Source: Cristatella mucedo
Taxonomy: Eukaryota; Bryozoa; Phylactolaemata; Cristatellidae
Length of the DNA stretch: 64,000 nt
Assembly: GCA_009760855.2 (NCBI GenBank)
Contig: WPIO01000080.1
Coordinates: 527,001 to 591,000 of the forward strand
Reading direction: 5' to 3'
The first letter of the stretch is position 1; every line of letters starts with the position of its first letter. Below the pieces are notes generated by a model. That model did no database searches, was not told where the DNA came from, and saw only the letters and a program-made list of their open reading frames with translations. Made by a program: the position numbers and the translations under genes. Below are positions 49,309 through 59,644 of this stretch, one piece after another.

Positions 49309-52300
49309 ATATATATATATATACAATATTAATGATAGCCAGACTAGTTTCTGTACTAATCGTAACGTCTGAGATGCCTCTGCTATAACGTGTCACATAA
49401 TTCTAATGTATTTGCATTCTGTGTAATTGGTGTCATGTGATTTCAATGAAGATTTAAGTCCAATTGATCGATGTAAAGCCCGGCAGTAAACTGTTTGCAC
49501 TTCAAACCACAATAGTGATAGGAATCATATATCTTCATACCAGATGCTCAGAGAACTTAATCGGTTTCTAGAAACGTCATACGTGCTGTAAACGACGAAT
49601 TACCCTAAATTTAGTGACAACATACACAATATGTTGTCATGCATAATATGGTTAGTGATAACCTGCACAGTGTCTGCACGCATAAGCACTAAGGATACTT
49701 CACACGGAATCAGCAAACGATGTCAGCAAATAACCTGCACAGTGTCTGCACGCATAAGAACAAAGGACACATCACACGGAATCAGCTAAATAGGTGAGTA
49801 ACAGGTGCGTTTTAGCTTTTGTTATTGGCATCAAGTCAGGGAGAGTCACGAAGTCAATGTAAGTTCAAGGCTTTAGGAACATGTGACCTGAAGGGATGAT
49901 TTCAGAAGTATTTGAGGTTAGTTTTCACAGAACGGCAAAGCGATATGAGTAAGATGAGCAGTTAGTACGATGCCTAATCTGGTATGGGAGTAGTTCTGAT
50001 ATGTAAGCTGGAGCCCGAGAATAGAGGAACCTAAAATTTTGTACAATGAAATACTCTGAAGCCAGCACTCTGCTTATTGGGTGCAGTGCAGGTCAGCGAA
50101 AAAAACCAGTTCAATGGGGCTACTGCAATGCTTCGTCAGATAAGTTTAACTGACGAGTTTTTGCAGCAGCTGGAAATTCGTGATTGCATAGGTTTGCAGA
50201 CCTGCAAGTAATAAGTTACTCAAGTCGAGGTGGGATGTCATTAGTGTGGATTAGTGTCATGTGCGCATTTGTGTCACATGTACATGGGCCAGCTTGGATG
50301 AAGAGTCACTTTCTATTCAGGCCCCAAATATTGCATTGTCATTCAGGTAAAAGTAGACAAACTTCACTCTAGAGCTGAAGCTGTCGTTTTTTTTGAAACT
50401 TCACTTTGAAACAGGACACCTAGATTTTGTTCGGATACCCCAGGAAATATGCTGACAGAGCCTGGTTTGAACCTTAATTTTTCTAATTTCTGAGTAACTG
50501 GTTTGGTCAGTAACTAATAAGTTAGGTTTACTGTTATTCATGTCGAGAAAATCTACTGCCATCCGTATGCCAACGTGCAGCCATACATGCAGTTATACAT
50601 GCGGTTACATACATGCAGTTACATGAGTTATTGCGAGTGGTGAGCTGAAAGGCTGGGGGATCAAGGCAATGAGACAGCAATCATTCATCTACATAGCAGT
50701 GAAATTCCAGATGGTGCTGGGCGACCGTATCGGCAAGAGGGAGGGTTTACATTGTGAAAAGATGCAGACCACGCACACAGCCCTGGGTACATCCAACTTT
50801 GTAGAGGTTAGTAGGATGTTTGCTGCCCGTTCGTTAGCCTCCCAGAATGCGCTTGTGCGAATATTCGCAACGTGCCGTGCGTCTCCATGTGTCTTTGTTG
50901 GTTACTGGCTGCGCGGTTAGTTTTGTATTTTCGAAGCCACCATTATCTACTATGCTATCGCTCGTTCGGGCATTGCTGAGTAATTGTCCAGTTGTCCTAC
51001 TTTTCCCCATGCGGCGGCAGTACTGCAAGACACTCCAGACTTTTGCAATTGAGCATTGGCTATATCTACCTAATTCACTTGCATAGCGCTCTAAGAAAGC
51101 TTACGCCACGCGGCTCGAGTCCTGGATCTCAGCCATATCATGGTCGGGATGACTGCCTTTAACCACTGGGTCAAACCGGTCATTCGAGCTCCTGTATTGG
51201 CTGCTCTATGTGAGTCCTAATGAAAACTGAATTAAATACAATTCAATCAGCTCAATCATTCGGCTTCAAACATTAGCTCATACTGATACTGTGGTTCTTC
51301 TGAGCCATCGCGAAATTCTTGCAAGTTGAGGTGCTAGCGCCAGCCGGCATAGCTTAGCCTTTCGTCTAAACATTGCACGGTGCTAGGTTGATGCGCACGC
51401 ACAGCTACCGTTTTAATAGCATCATGGTAGTAATGACTGCTAATAGTGACTAGCCCATGCAGACGTAGTCACAGATGCCACGCTATGCGCGCTGCGATCG
51501 ATCAGCCAGATATCATCGGCGATCTCGTGACGGCGATCCATCAGCGCCGGGCGCCCATTAGCCTCACTGTGGACCAAATGGGGTAGGGAAGGCGGCCCGA
51601 CTCGAAGTCAAGCCGCTGCTCACTACTGCAACGGAATCCATGCCAGAGATGAGCCGTGTCTGACAAGGAAAGTGCACCCGCATGCGGCTACTTTTTCTCG
51701 CAGAGCCGAGGAAAACGGCCGGACCCGACATCCCACATCCGATACAGCACAAAGCCGGCATATGAAACACGTCGGATGCACATGGGAATACCGACGATTC
51801 AGTGAGCCGATACTGGCCAGCGCAAATGCAGGAAAAGGGGACAGAAGGAGGGCGCCGCTTGGAGGCGCAGTCTTTGTGGCTGGAACAGCATGCATGGACA
51901 ACGCCACAGGCAGGGACTGTCCGCATGCGAAGACAGCCCTCAATGGCGACTTGCCGCAAGCCACGCGCTCGTGGCAGCTTGTCACCATGGCCACAGGTGC
52001 GTGCACGCCCCCTAAACGCCACCGCGCCTGCGCGCTGTCAGCGGCGGTGACAGAAAGGTACGCCCACCTGCGCCGATAGGCGGCGCAGTGCAGCATTCAG
52101 GCGGCAGCACAGAAGCGGTCTCGGTCATTGGATGGATCTACAGTGGCTAGCGCCCGATGGAAGCCAGGGTCGCCTAGATGGCTATGCTTTTCACTGGTAA
52201 CGACGCGAGAGTAATTTTCTTGCTACAATGTGGACCGAGCTACTTGTTCAGCCGTTGAAAAATTGTTTGAAGCCACAGACTGGATGAAGACCTCCCAGAC

Positions 52301-53290
52301 AGTGATTGTGCACGGATTAACAGCAGCCTGGCTGCAGACGAAGACGGAGACGAAAGTGACTGGGTTTGTTTCAGGAGCAGCCTGTCTGCAGACGAATATG
52401 GCTTCGGTTGTGCTTAGGCAAGGATCAGTAGCAGCGTGGCTACAGGATAAGATGGCCCCGTTAGGGAATTAATGTATCTCTGTAACTCCACAAAGCAACG
52501 AAGACTATGTGGTTGTTACGCAGGACAGCGTTGCATAGAGCTACTACAGCCTAAGCTGCTTTTGGTACGCATTCATTAGCCTTCATCTCAAGCAACAAAC
52601 AGAAAGTGAGATGCAAAGCAGAGTCGGGAGAGCAGTTTAGATAGTGAGTAGAATGAAAGTAGCAGTTAGAAACGTCGGGAAAGGATGCACTAGCCTGAAC
52701 CAGCATAATAGCTGTCGTTGCGTAAGGATCTTGAAAGTGAGTTCCACGATCTCTGACCTGCAGATCAGAAACTTGTGCCGCTAATGGTGTTTAAGCTGAG
52801 GAATTGATTATCTTAATTGATTGTCCATACAGGACACGAGGACAGCTCAGCTAGGCATAAAGGAGCCAAACCTTGTCGATTAGTTTAAGGACACTGTTCT
52901 GTATTCGTTGATCAAGCGGCTGCCATTCAAGCTTTTTCAGCAAATGAGACACGTGGTCAAACCTCTGGGACTTGTAAACTGGCCTAGCAGTCATATTATT
53001 TGTGAGCGGTAATGGCAAAGTGTCTCTTTTGTATAGCTAGGCTTAAAAGGAGTTGGAGTAATTTAGTTGAGACAGAACTAAGGAGCTCGTTAAATTCTTT
53101 GCAAGCCACCGTGGAAGACGGTTCCTAGTATTAGATACATGTAAGACGCGATGGCTAGCTGTGGAAGCTTGTTTTCTAAGTCATTGGTCAGTAGGAGCAA
53201 GGCAGCAGTGGAAGATTGCCCGGAAGTGATTGTGTACTGATCACTAGCAGCCTGTTTGAGCCAGGCTCCCAGGCTGACGCGAGCCAAAGT
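48800..53290 (+). repeat. Array unit 6 (3'-truncated)
   Basis: Near-identical to unit 5 until the sequence GCGAGCCAAAGT at 53290, where identity stops sharply. Confidence 0.85.
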
Positions 53291-53470
53291 TTAGCTCGGC
53301 TCTGCGATTGGTACGCCCTAAGCTGCTGAGGTTCTAAGCTACTGGGCCTTCAAGCCGAGGGCCGTTGGCTATGCGGCGACCGACGGTCGTCCCTAATGCC
53401 TAATCCCAGGGCTCTACCACAAAGCCCTATCATTATTATCATCTGTGACTCACTTTTATCGTCCGACTGT
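53291..53470 (+). repeat. Diverged unit remnant at the right edge of the array
   Basis: After a deletion the sequence resumes homology to the unit's GC-rich end (GAGGTTCTAAG, GGGCC, CGACGGTCGTCC, CCTATCATTAT) with clear divergence. It then passes into GCC repeats. Confidence 0.7.
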
Positions 53471-53479
53471 CGGCAGGCA

Positions 53480-53500
53480 CCAGTCGCCGCCGCCGGCTCT

Positions 53501-53533
<33 letters not shown>

Positions 53534-53660
53534 GTTGTCTGCCGCCGGCTTTCTGCCGCCGGCTTTCTGTAGCCGCAACTGCAGCCGGCATTCCACTGCC
53601 CCCGCCGTCGGTAGTCCACCGCCGCCGGCTGTCTACCCTCGCCGCCGTAGTTCCGCCGCC
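53480..53660. repeat. GCC/CCG-rich repeat at the right edge of the array
   Basis: Runs of CCGCCG with scattered GGCTGTCTGCCGCCGG units. Long open frames on both strands here are composition artefacts. Confidence 0.75.
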
Positions 53661-53784
53661 GCCAGCAAATTGCAGAGTCCGCGTTACGTGGTCGCCCGTA
53701 GAGATCGTGGCCGACCTGCTCGTGTGCTCGGGGGTTCTCGGGGGTGCGCGAGAAGGCGTGGCTGATATACTGTTCGTTCACAGT

Positions 53785-54578
53785 CAAATCTGCCTACTTT
53801 TAGCTACATGGCATAAAGCTAAAATTCGGGTTTGCTTTAGACTCGGATACCACGTCGAAGTTGGTCCACGCATTCGTGACATCCCGTCTCGACTTCTGCA
53901 ACTCAGTGGTTGCTGGCCCTACCGGCATGAGCGATCAAGCGATTGCAGCGGGTGCTAAGCTCCGCAGCTAGGCTTGTCTGTCTTGAGCGTCGCAGTTGCC
54001 ACATTACTCCACTTCTCGCCGACCTACACTGGCTACCAGTCAAGCAACCAATTGACTTCAAGGTTTTGTCGCTCCCTTTTAGGTCACTTTATTCTTTGGC
54101 TCCAGCCTATCTCTCAGATCTACTACCTCACCAGGCCAAGCTTCGTATCACCCGCTTTTTGGAATCCAACAGTCTACCAATACCTCGTACAAACCTCAAA
54201 TACTTTGGAGTCCGTGCATTTAGTTCGTATGCTCCCAAAGCCTGGAACTCCCTCCCGACTTGCGTCAGAACATCCCTTGACCTGACCGCATTAAATAGGA
54301 ACTTAAAAACCCCTATTTAGGAAAGCGTTTAGTGGGTCCCTGTGATTCGTCCTCGATGTACTTATGCGTGCTGACACTTTGCATTCTGCCGCTAACCACA
54401 TGTGCATGCTAACCCTGTGCATGTCACCCCTAACCATGTTATTCATGTTGTTTGTTTATCAAGCATTATATTACTCACCATTCAATTGAATTTCTCTTTG
54501 CAGCAGACGTAAAGCGCCAGAGAGAGATTGAGTTCTCTGATGGCGCTTAATCAAGTTCATTATTATTATTATTATTGT
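53785..54578 (+). mobile_element. LINE 3' fragment, main family, relatively well kept
   Basis: Reads [35 protein letters not shown] and [14 protein letters not shown], with the 3' untranslated region, intact tail hairpin (AAGCGCC...GGCGCTT) and an ATT repeat at 54558-54577. It lies just right of the array, in the same orientation as the LINE at the array's left edge. Confidence 0.75.
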
Positions 54579-54589
54579 TCTTCAAGGTC

Positions 54590-56546
54590 GCACAATTGCT
54601 TTCTCACCCGCCCGACGCTACAGCGAGTCCTCTCGCCGTCGCCTCTATTCGAATGTCAGTCGCTCGCTCAGGCGCGCGAGCCCGCGACCGCTGCCTTTTC
54701 TGCCGCTCTCTCGGCCGTCGGGCGCTGTTCGGTTGAGCGGGTGGCTACGACCTCGCACTAACATTGGAAAGCCGTGATGGCACACTGGGTAACGTGGTGG
54801 CTTTCACGACCTTGTTCCCGAGGTCGTGGGTTTAATTCCTGGTGTGGGCGATCCGTTATCGCCACTTTAAGTGGTGGTGACAGCCAGAAAGCCTCTTTTG
54901 TCGCTACTCAAAAAGAGGCTGCTTAATTGGCTAGTATTATCGTTATTATTATATAGCATCATACCGACTCGCTTACTCTGTCAAAGTTCATGCTAGGCTG
55001 CCGCGTTGTCGTAGCTTGCCGCGTGAGTACGGCGTGCACGTGGTAACGACGCTGCAGCGAAAATCACTCCGCGATATTGGCTCGTGCGATTCGACCAGAG
55101 CGGCGAGCAGCAGCGAGCTGCGCACGTGCCGCTCGCTGCTGCTGCGTCGCGCGTCTCTTGTCTTCTCCCGCGGAGCCGCGATCGCCGAGCGCTGGCGCCA
55201 GACGCTGCTCAGATGGCGGCCGCGTACGCGAGCTCTGCCGCCGCCGCCGCTGCCGCCACCGCCGCCGCCGCCGCTGCGTCCCTCGTCGCGTCGCGTCTTC
55301 TCGCGGCCGCTTGTGCAGCGGCCGCGCACTCGGAACGAAGAGCTGCCCGAAACGGGGCGCGCCTCTAAAGTCCCGCAGTCTGAGTGGGACGGAGCGCGGG
55401 TATCGGTGCCGCAACGACTACAAAGAGCAGTGGGTGCTGCGGGCGGACGTGACCCCGGTAAATTGGCTGTGGTCACGGGGGTCTCCGGCTATCTTTGAAC
55501 TGGCGCCGCCGGTAGACCTCCGGTCCGCTGTGTGCCATTGTCCCAATCACCCGCGTGCTGCACGTGCACGGCGGCCGTCGGCTTAAGCGCGGCGAAGGTA
55601 AGGCGAAGTCAAGGTAAGGCGAGACCGTTGAGCCGCCATTGCGGATTCGGCAACTCGTTAGCGCATGGGTTGCCGTCGCCAGTATTGCTTCGGCGGCCGT
55701 CGTACGCGCTGTGCCTCGCATCGGCACGTTCTCGATCCGGAACGGAGCCGACCTGACCGGATTCGAGGCTACGGCGCCGCGGCACTTCAACGGCGCGTGC
55801 ATCGGAGCATCGTAAAGCCGCCGGAAAGTAAAGAGAACGCACGTGATCGGTCGCACGCGTATCTTCCAGGCGTAGCCCAGTGCACGTGCCGGTGCACTGT
55901 TCGAGTACGTGGGGATAAGGGTTGGCGTTACCTCCACTTGTGTGCTGTCGGGTCTCTTGCACCGACGTTAGAGCGAACCACTGCTTAGCCAAACCGCTGC
56001 CACGGACGACTCACGTGCCCAGCCCTCTTCAGTACAGCAGGCCCCGCCTACTTTGCTTCCGCACGCCAAGCTGCTATCATTCGAGCACAGGGTCCTTGAC
56101 CTGTGAGCCACGAGCCGGCAGCAGTGTGCTAGCGGCCGATCCTTGAGGCAGCGAGCCCACCATCTCCGGCGGATCGCCGCTGCGCGTATCCACGCCGTCC
56201 GGCTCCTGAATGCAGGCTGATCAATAATAATACTAATTATAATAGTGCATGCATTTGATACATTAACCACTGAGAACTCGATCTATGTGTGGGCGCATCG
56301 AAAAATGATGACAGCGTGTGGCTGGCACGACGCCTGCGATGTTGACGCTGTGATGCGCTCGCTGTTTTGCAAACCCAGTGCGCGACGCTGAAGGGCAGCC
56401 ACTTTGTATCGCGCCGCCGACCCAACCCGACCTCGGCCGCCGCCGGAGACGCTCAGGCGCGCGCGAGCAGCTGAGCGTCTCCGCTTGCGCTTGAGCAATC
56501 GCCGAAGAAAGAAAGACTTTGCGCGATCTCCGCGCGCGCATTGCAG
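54590..56546 (+). promoter_or_regulatory. GC/CpG-rich island upstream of Runt gene B
   Basis: Long GC-rich stretch with open frames in most registers, so none is informative alone. Two good donors in tandem (GCGAAG|GTAAGG and GTCAAG|GTAAGG, about 55597 and 55613) could end a 5' untranslated exon of the downstream gene. It is a plausible promoter region, but no TATA or initiator was recognised. Confidence 0.35.
54768..54955 (+). mobile_element. SINE-B copy, best preserved
   Basis: GCCGTGATGGCACACTGGG (A-box region), GTGGGTTTAATTCC (B box), body, then a perfect 10-bp hairpin AGCCTCTTTT...AAAAGAGGCT and an ATTATTATT tail. The tail differs from that of the main LINE, so a different partner element is implied. 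Confidence 0.7.
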
Positions 56547-56569
56547 CCGGCCAAAAAAGCGAAAGAATC

Positions 56570-56894
56570 ATGACCTGGCTGGGCAAGGCGACGGCAAAGA
56601 TGGTGCGGAGCGGCGGCGATGAAGTCGAAGGCGACGACTTTGGTGAATGGGCGGCCACGGATGACCTGGAGGTGGTATGCACGCTGCTGGACAACGTCGT
56701 CCTGCCAGTCGGCCGCACCGTGGATGAGCTTGCGTTCAGCGTCCTCTTCGGCTTCGAGGTGCCCGACGGCACTGGCGTCACGCTGTGCCTGCTTGGCGAC
56801 GACGGGGATAGCATCGATAGCGGCGGCGAGGCTGTGACGCACGCGCGAATGGCGACATTTCGCGGTCTAAAGTTCTGGTCGGAGAAGCGCGCAG
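56570..56894 (+). CDS. Runt gene B, exon 1 (start codon and most of the Runt domain)
   Basis: The ATG has A at -3. The exon ends at a strong donor (GCAG|GTAGGT), phase 1. An acceptor-like TTGCAG at 56541-56546 just upstream has the same phase as the first intron of gene A, so an upstream mini-exon or 5' untranslated exon is possible. The minus-strand frame here is Ser/Arg-rich, as expected of an antisense shadow of acidic coding DNA. Confidence 0.6.
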
Positions 56895-57156
56895 GTAGGT
56901 AGGATCGTCGCTCGCTCGCCCTCAACCTCTGACCTCTGTGAACAGCGCGCACCCCTTTTTCCTTTCACGCTGCAAATGGACGCCGTGTCGCCGCGCGCGA
57001 CCTGTCCTGGCTCGACGAGCGACGATGCGCGTCAAACGCACTGGGTCGAGGTCGGACACGTCGCCGCTGCGTCTGTCTGTCAGCACCGGTTGCGCTGAGC
57101 CGCCGTAGGTCGACGAGTTTTCTCTCGATCTTTCTGCGCGGCTTTCTCTATCTCTC

Positions 57157-57235
<79 letters not shown>

Positions 57236-59293
57236 TTCTTTTGGCTTCGAATGCCTCCGTGCCGCGCGCGGGTTCGCTGACCCGCCGGGGCTCCTCCTGT
57301 CGTCGTAGAGCATGCGTGCGACCTGCTCATTGCAATTCACATCAGCCCGACGCCGCGGTACGCCACGAGGCCGAACGCGCTGAGACTGTCATGGTACATC
57401 GACCAAGTGTCGGCGGCGGCGCGCCCGACGCCCATCACTCGAGAGACGTTGGCGGCCGCGCAGGCGACGGCAGGGATTAGGGTCGCTTCAGAGGCTGCCG
57501 CCGCCTGGTTCCAAGGTTGGCGTCTGCGCTGGCTTCGCGACGACCGGCTTATTCGCGAGTGATCGTCTCCGTTCTGTGCAGAGGCCGTTCGCTCGTCGCT
57601 TCGATAGGCCGAAATTTTGTCAATCTCCCGCTCGGCCGCTATCTTCCCTGGCGCTCGCGGCGCCTGCGGAGAGGACAAAAATCTGGCGACTGGTGCAGCG
57701 GTCGCGTCACCGCCACCGGAGGCGGTGACGCGACCGCTGCCTGCTTTCGAAACCGGCGGGGAATGACGCCAGTGCTGATTATTGCAGAATGCAGATTCCC
57801 GGCGGCACTGGCAGCGGTGCTCTTGAAAAAGTCGGCGAAGGGCGAGCGGTCAAGGAAAAAGGGCAAGCGGTAAGTATGAACCTGAAGATGGCCGCCTTGC
57901 CGCTCCGATATCGGCAGCGCAATTTCATTTGTTAGCCGCCAACGCGACGCTTGTGCCGACCGGCTATATGTTCAGGCTCGTCAGCCCAACCACTTGGAGT
58001 AGTTCGCAGACGGTTTCTTCTGCCTCCCGGCGGCGCAAAAAGCGAGTCAGATTGCGTCCGTGACCGATGACTGTCAACTTTGCTTTCAGTCGTATCGGCT
58101 TCTCTTCCGCCTTTCGCAAGCGGCGGCCGCCCTGCGATCGGCTGCTGCCGCCGCCCTTAGCCGGCGCATGGAGGCGGCCAAAGGCTGCGTCGGCCGCCGC
58201 GAGGCCCGAAGCCGCGGCCGTCGCTGCTGAGCATTCAGGGGCGACGGCCGCGGCGGCAGCTACTGCCAGCTCACCGCCGCAGACGACAGCGAGCACCTCC
58301 CCATCGGGAGAGACGACGTCGGAGCAGCCGCTCGTGCCGCTTCCCGTTCCGGAAGTGCAGCTGCGCGCCGTCCAACTTCCGCCGATGCCTCCTGGTGGAC
58401 CGAGAGAGCGCTCGGCCGAGAGAAAACTTTCCGGCGCCTCGAAACCGTCGTCGTCGGCAGTGTACACACGGCCACCGCCACATTCGCAGAAGCGCAGCGG
58501 CGCTGCGGCGCACCCGCTGTCCAATGGATCGCCATCATCAAAGCTCCGCTGTCCAATGGATCGCCCGCTGTCCAATGGATCACCTCGAGACGTGCGCGTG
58601 GCCCCGCTGGCCCCAGTGCCAGACTCGGAGCAGTCGCTGAGCTGCGGTATGCTAACCACCACCCAAACGTCCGTCGATTTACTTCCTGCACCGGTTCGAG
58701 AGTCGTCAGCGCATTTTTCGGCGGCGCCGGCGCCGCCGCCGCCGCCTAGTCAATCGGCAGAGCCGTTTCCGGTTTCAAGACCAAGCGATTCGGCGAGTGC
58801 CGAAGAAACCAAAGCGAAGCCTCAAATCAGCCGTAAATCGTCGGCGAACGGTCGTCGGGCGACGTCGGTTGTGGCCAGTGCCATCTGTGCCAAGCCGTCG
58901 CCTCATACAGCTAAAGGGCAGACAATCTGGGCAAAAGCTGCGTCCGTCGCCTCATCGAAGCCATCGTCTGCAGCGGCTCAACCGCCAGCGCCCTCTGCTA
59001 TCTACGCGCTACCGTCTGCCGGCCACTACCTGCCATCCGCTATCAATCGACAGTCGCCGAAAGGCGGCGCCGAAGCAATAGTGCAGGCGTCGAGGAGGAA
59101 GTTCGCGACGGCGATTCGCCAGAGGGGCGACAGAGCTTGGAAGATGCGTCACGTCGGCCGCGACGTCGGCGATCAGCGCAGCAGCCGCTGCGAGACCAGT
59201 TGGCGCATCGCTGACGCCGATGGCAACGATCGGCCTCTGGATGCGAGCATTCGCCGTCCAGACGCCGCCGCCGTTGGCCCGATCCAAGAGTGA
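56570..59293 (+). CDS. Highly diverged Runt-domain protein, four exons, 605 aa predicted
   Basis: Predicted nuclear DNA-binding protein. Exons 56570-56894, 57309-57515, 57788-57869 and 58090-59293 total 1818 bases in one frame. Residues about 30-135 resemble a Runt domain: Thr-Asp, AFSVLFGFEVPDGTGVTL (RUNX1 AFKVVALGDVPDGTLVTV), GDD (GND), ATFRGLKF (ARFNDLRF), then IAIHISPTPRYAT (ITVFTNPPQVAT). Spacing between these blocks is nearly that of RUNX1. Intron 1 lies at the same place and phase as in Runt gene A. The loop equal to VTVDGPREPR is not recognisable, and Arg139/Arg142 equivalents are missing, so DNA binding may be altered. A basic RSRKKGKRR cluster follows, then about 400 residues rich in Pro, Ser and Ala, as in RUNX activation regions but with no VWRPY end. 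The intron 2 donor (AAG|GTTGGC) is weak, so the exon 2-3 junction is the least certain part. The region is GC-rich and open in several frames, so this call rests on motif order and splice phase. Confidence 0.55.
57150..57232. repeat. CT microsatellite in intron 1 of Runt gene B
   Basis: About 40 CT units, about 75 bases upstream of the proposed acceptor at 57308, in the sense that supplies pyrimidines on the coding strand. Confidence 0.85.
57309..57515 (+). CDS. Runt gene B, exon 2 (C-terminal Runt-like strand)
   Basis: Acceptor CTCCTCCTGTCGTCGTAG with a good pyrimidine tract. It reads EHACDLLIAIHISPTPRYAT, matching KSFTLTITVF of RUNX in position and pattern, then an Ala-rich helical stretch. 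The 3' limit is uncertain: without the proposed donor the frame runs to a TGA at 57560. Confidence 0.5.
57788..57869 (+). CDS. Runt gene B, exon 3 (basic segment)
   Basis: 82 bases between acceptor GATTATTGCAG and a very good donor (GCG|GTAAGTA). It encodes a short helix and the basic cluster RSRKKGKR, a likely nuclear localisation signal. Phases (one base in, two out) agree with both neighbours. A competing acceptor at 57581 would give a longer exon, but its phase does not fit exon 2. Confidence 0.45.
58090..59293 (+). CDS. Runt gene B, exon 4 (disordered Pro/Ser/Ala-rich C-terminus)
   Basis: Strong acceptor (CAACTTTGCTTTCAG). It has 400 codons with no stop until TGA at 59291. The protein is low complexity with Pro, Ser and Ala runs, a poly-Pro stretch near residue 428, and three copies of LSNGSP-like sequence from a 20-base repeat at 58514-58584. 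This composition suits a transcription-factor regulatory tail, but low complexity in GC-rich DNA gives little independent support. Confidence 0.45.
58514..58584 (+). repeat. 20-base coding minisatellite in Runt gene B
   Basis: CCGCTGTCCAATGGATCGCC at 58514, 58546 and 58565 (last copy with one change). In the gene frame it reads PLSNGSP twice; the middle copy is in another frame and reads RCPMDRP. Confidence 0.75.
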
Positions 59294-59623
59294 GCCCTCA
59301 GCCGGCCGCAGCCGACGGCGGCGGCGGCGGCGGCGGACGGGCGAGTGAGCCTGAAAAAACCGAACCGCACGCCCTTAACCCCGGATCCTTAGTGCCCCCC
59401 CCCCGCACCCAGACGTCGCCTGCCGCTCGACGAACGATCGCCGGCGCAGCCGCCGAGCGCCGCCGTCCTGATGAGAGTCGTCCGCTCGAGCGGGTGGCAA
59501 AGTTTTGTAGCTTTGTCTACGATCTGTCAGTATACGAAGTTCTGTAGCTCTGTCTACGATCGATCGGATCGATGACCGGTGATCGATGAGCGCCGCAACG
59601 GTGGCAGAGGTGCGTCGATCGGT

Positions 59624-59629
59624 AATAAA
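59624..59629 (+). promoter_or_regulatory. Poly(A) signal of Runt gene B
   Basis: AATAAA about 330 bases after the stop, at the point where the GC-rich gene region gives way to AT-richer DNA. Another AATAAA lies near 59840. Confidence 0.5.
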
Positions 59630-59644
59630 TCATCATCAATCAAT

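Noticed and set aside
23590-53290. Array as rDNA, histone, snRNA or CRISPR repeats
   Set aside because: No rRNA, histone, snRNA or tRNA gene sequence was recognised in the unit, and the 5-kb period with no short repeat-spacer pattern excludes a CRISPR array.
55213-55368. Short MAAAYASSAAAAAA frame as a possible first exon
   Set aside because: Poly-alanine from a GCC repeat; no donor before the stop and nothing to connect it to.
55597-55618. Tandem donors as proof of a coding exon upstream of Runt gene B
   Set aside because: The signals are good, but no ATG-led frame reaches them in a phase that fits the next exon; at most an untranslated exon.
55640-55812. Plus-strand frame with VPRIGTFSIRNGAD, loosely like a Runt core
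   Set aside because: It lacks the Thr-Asp, AF and final strand blocks, ends at a stop with no fitting donor phase, and lies in GC-rich DNA open in many frames.
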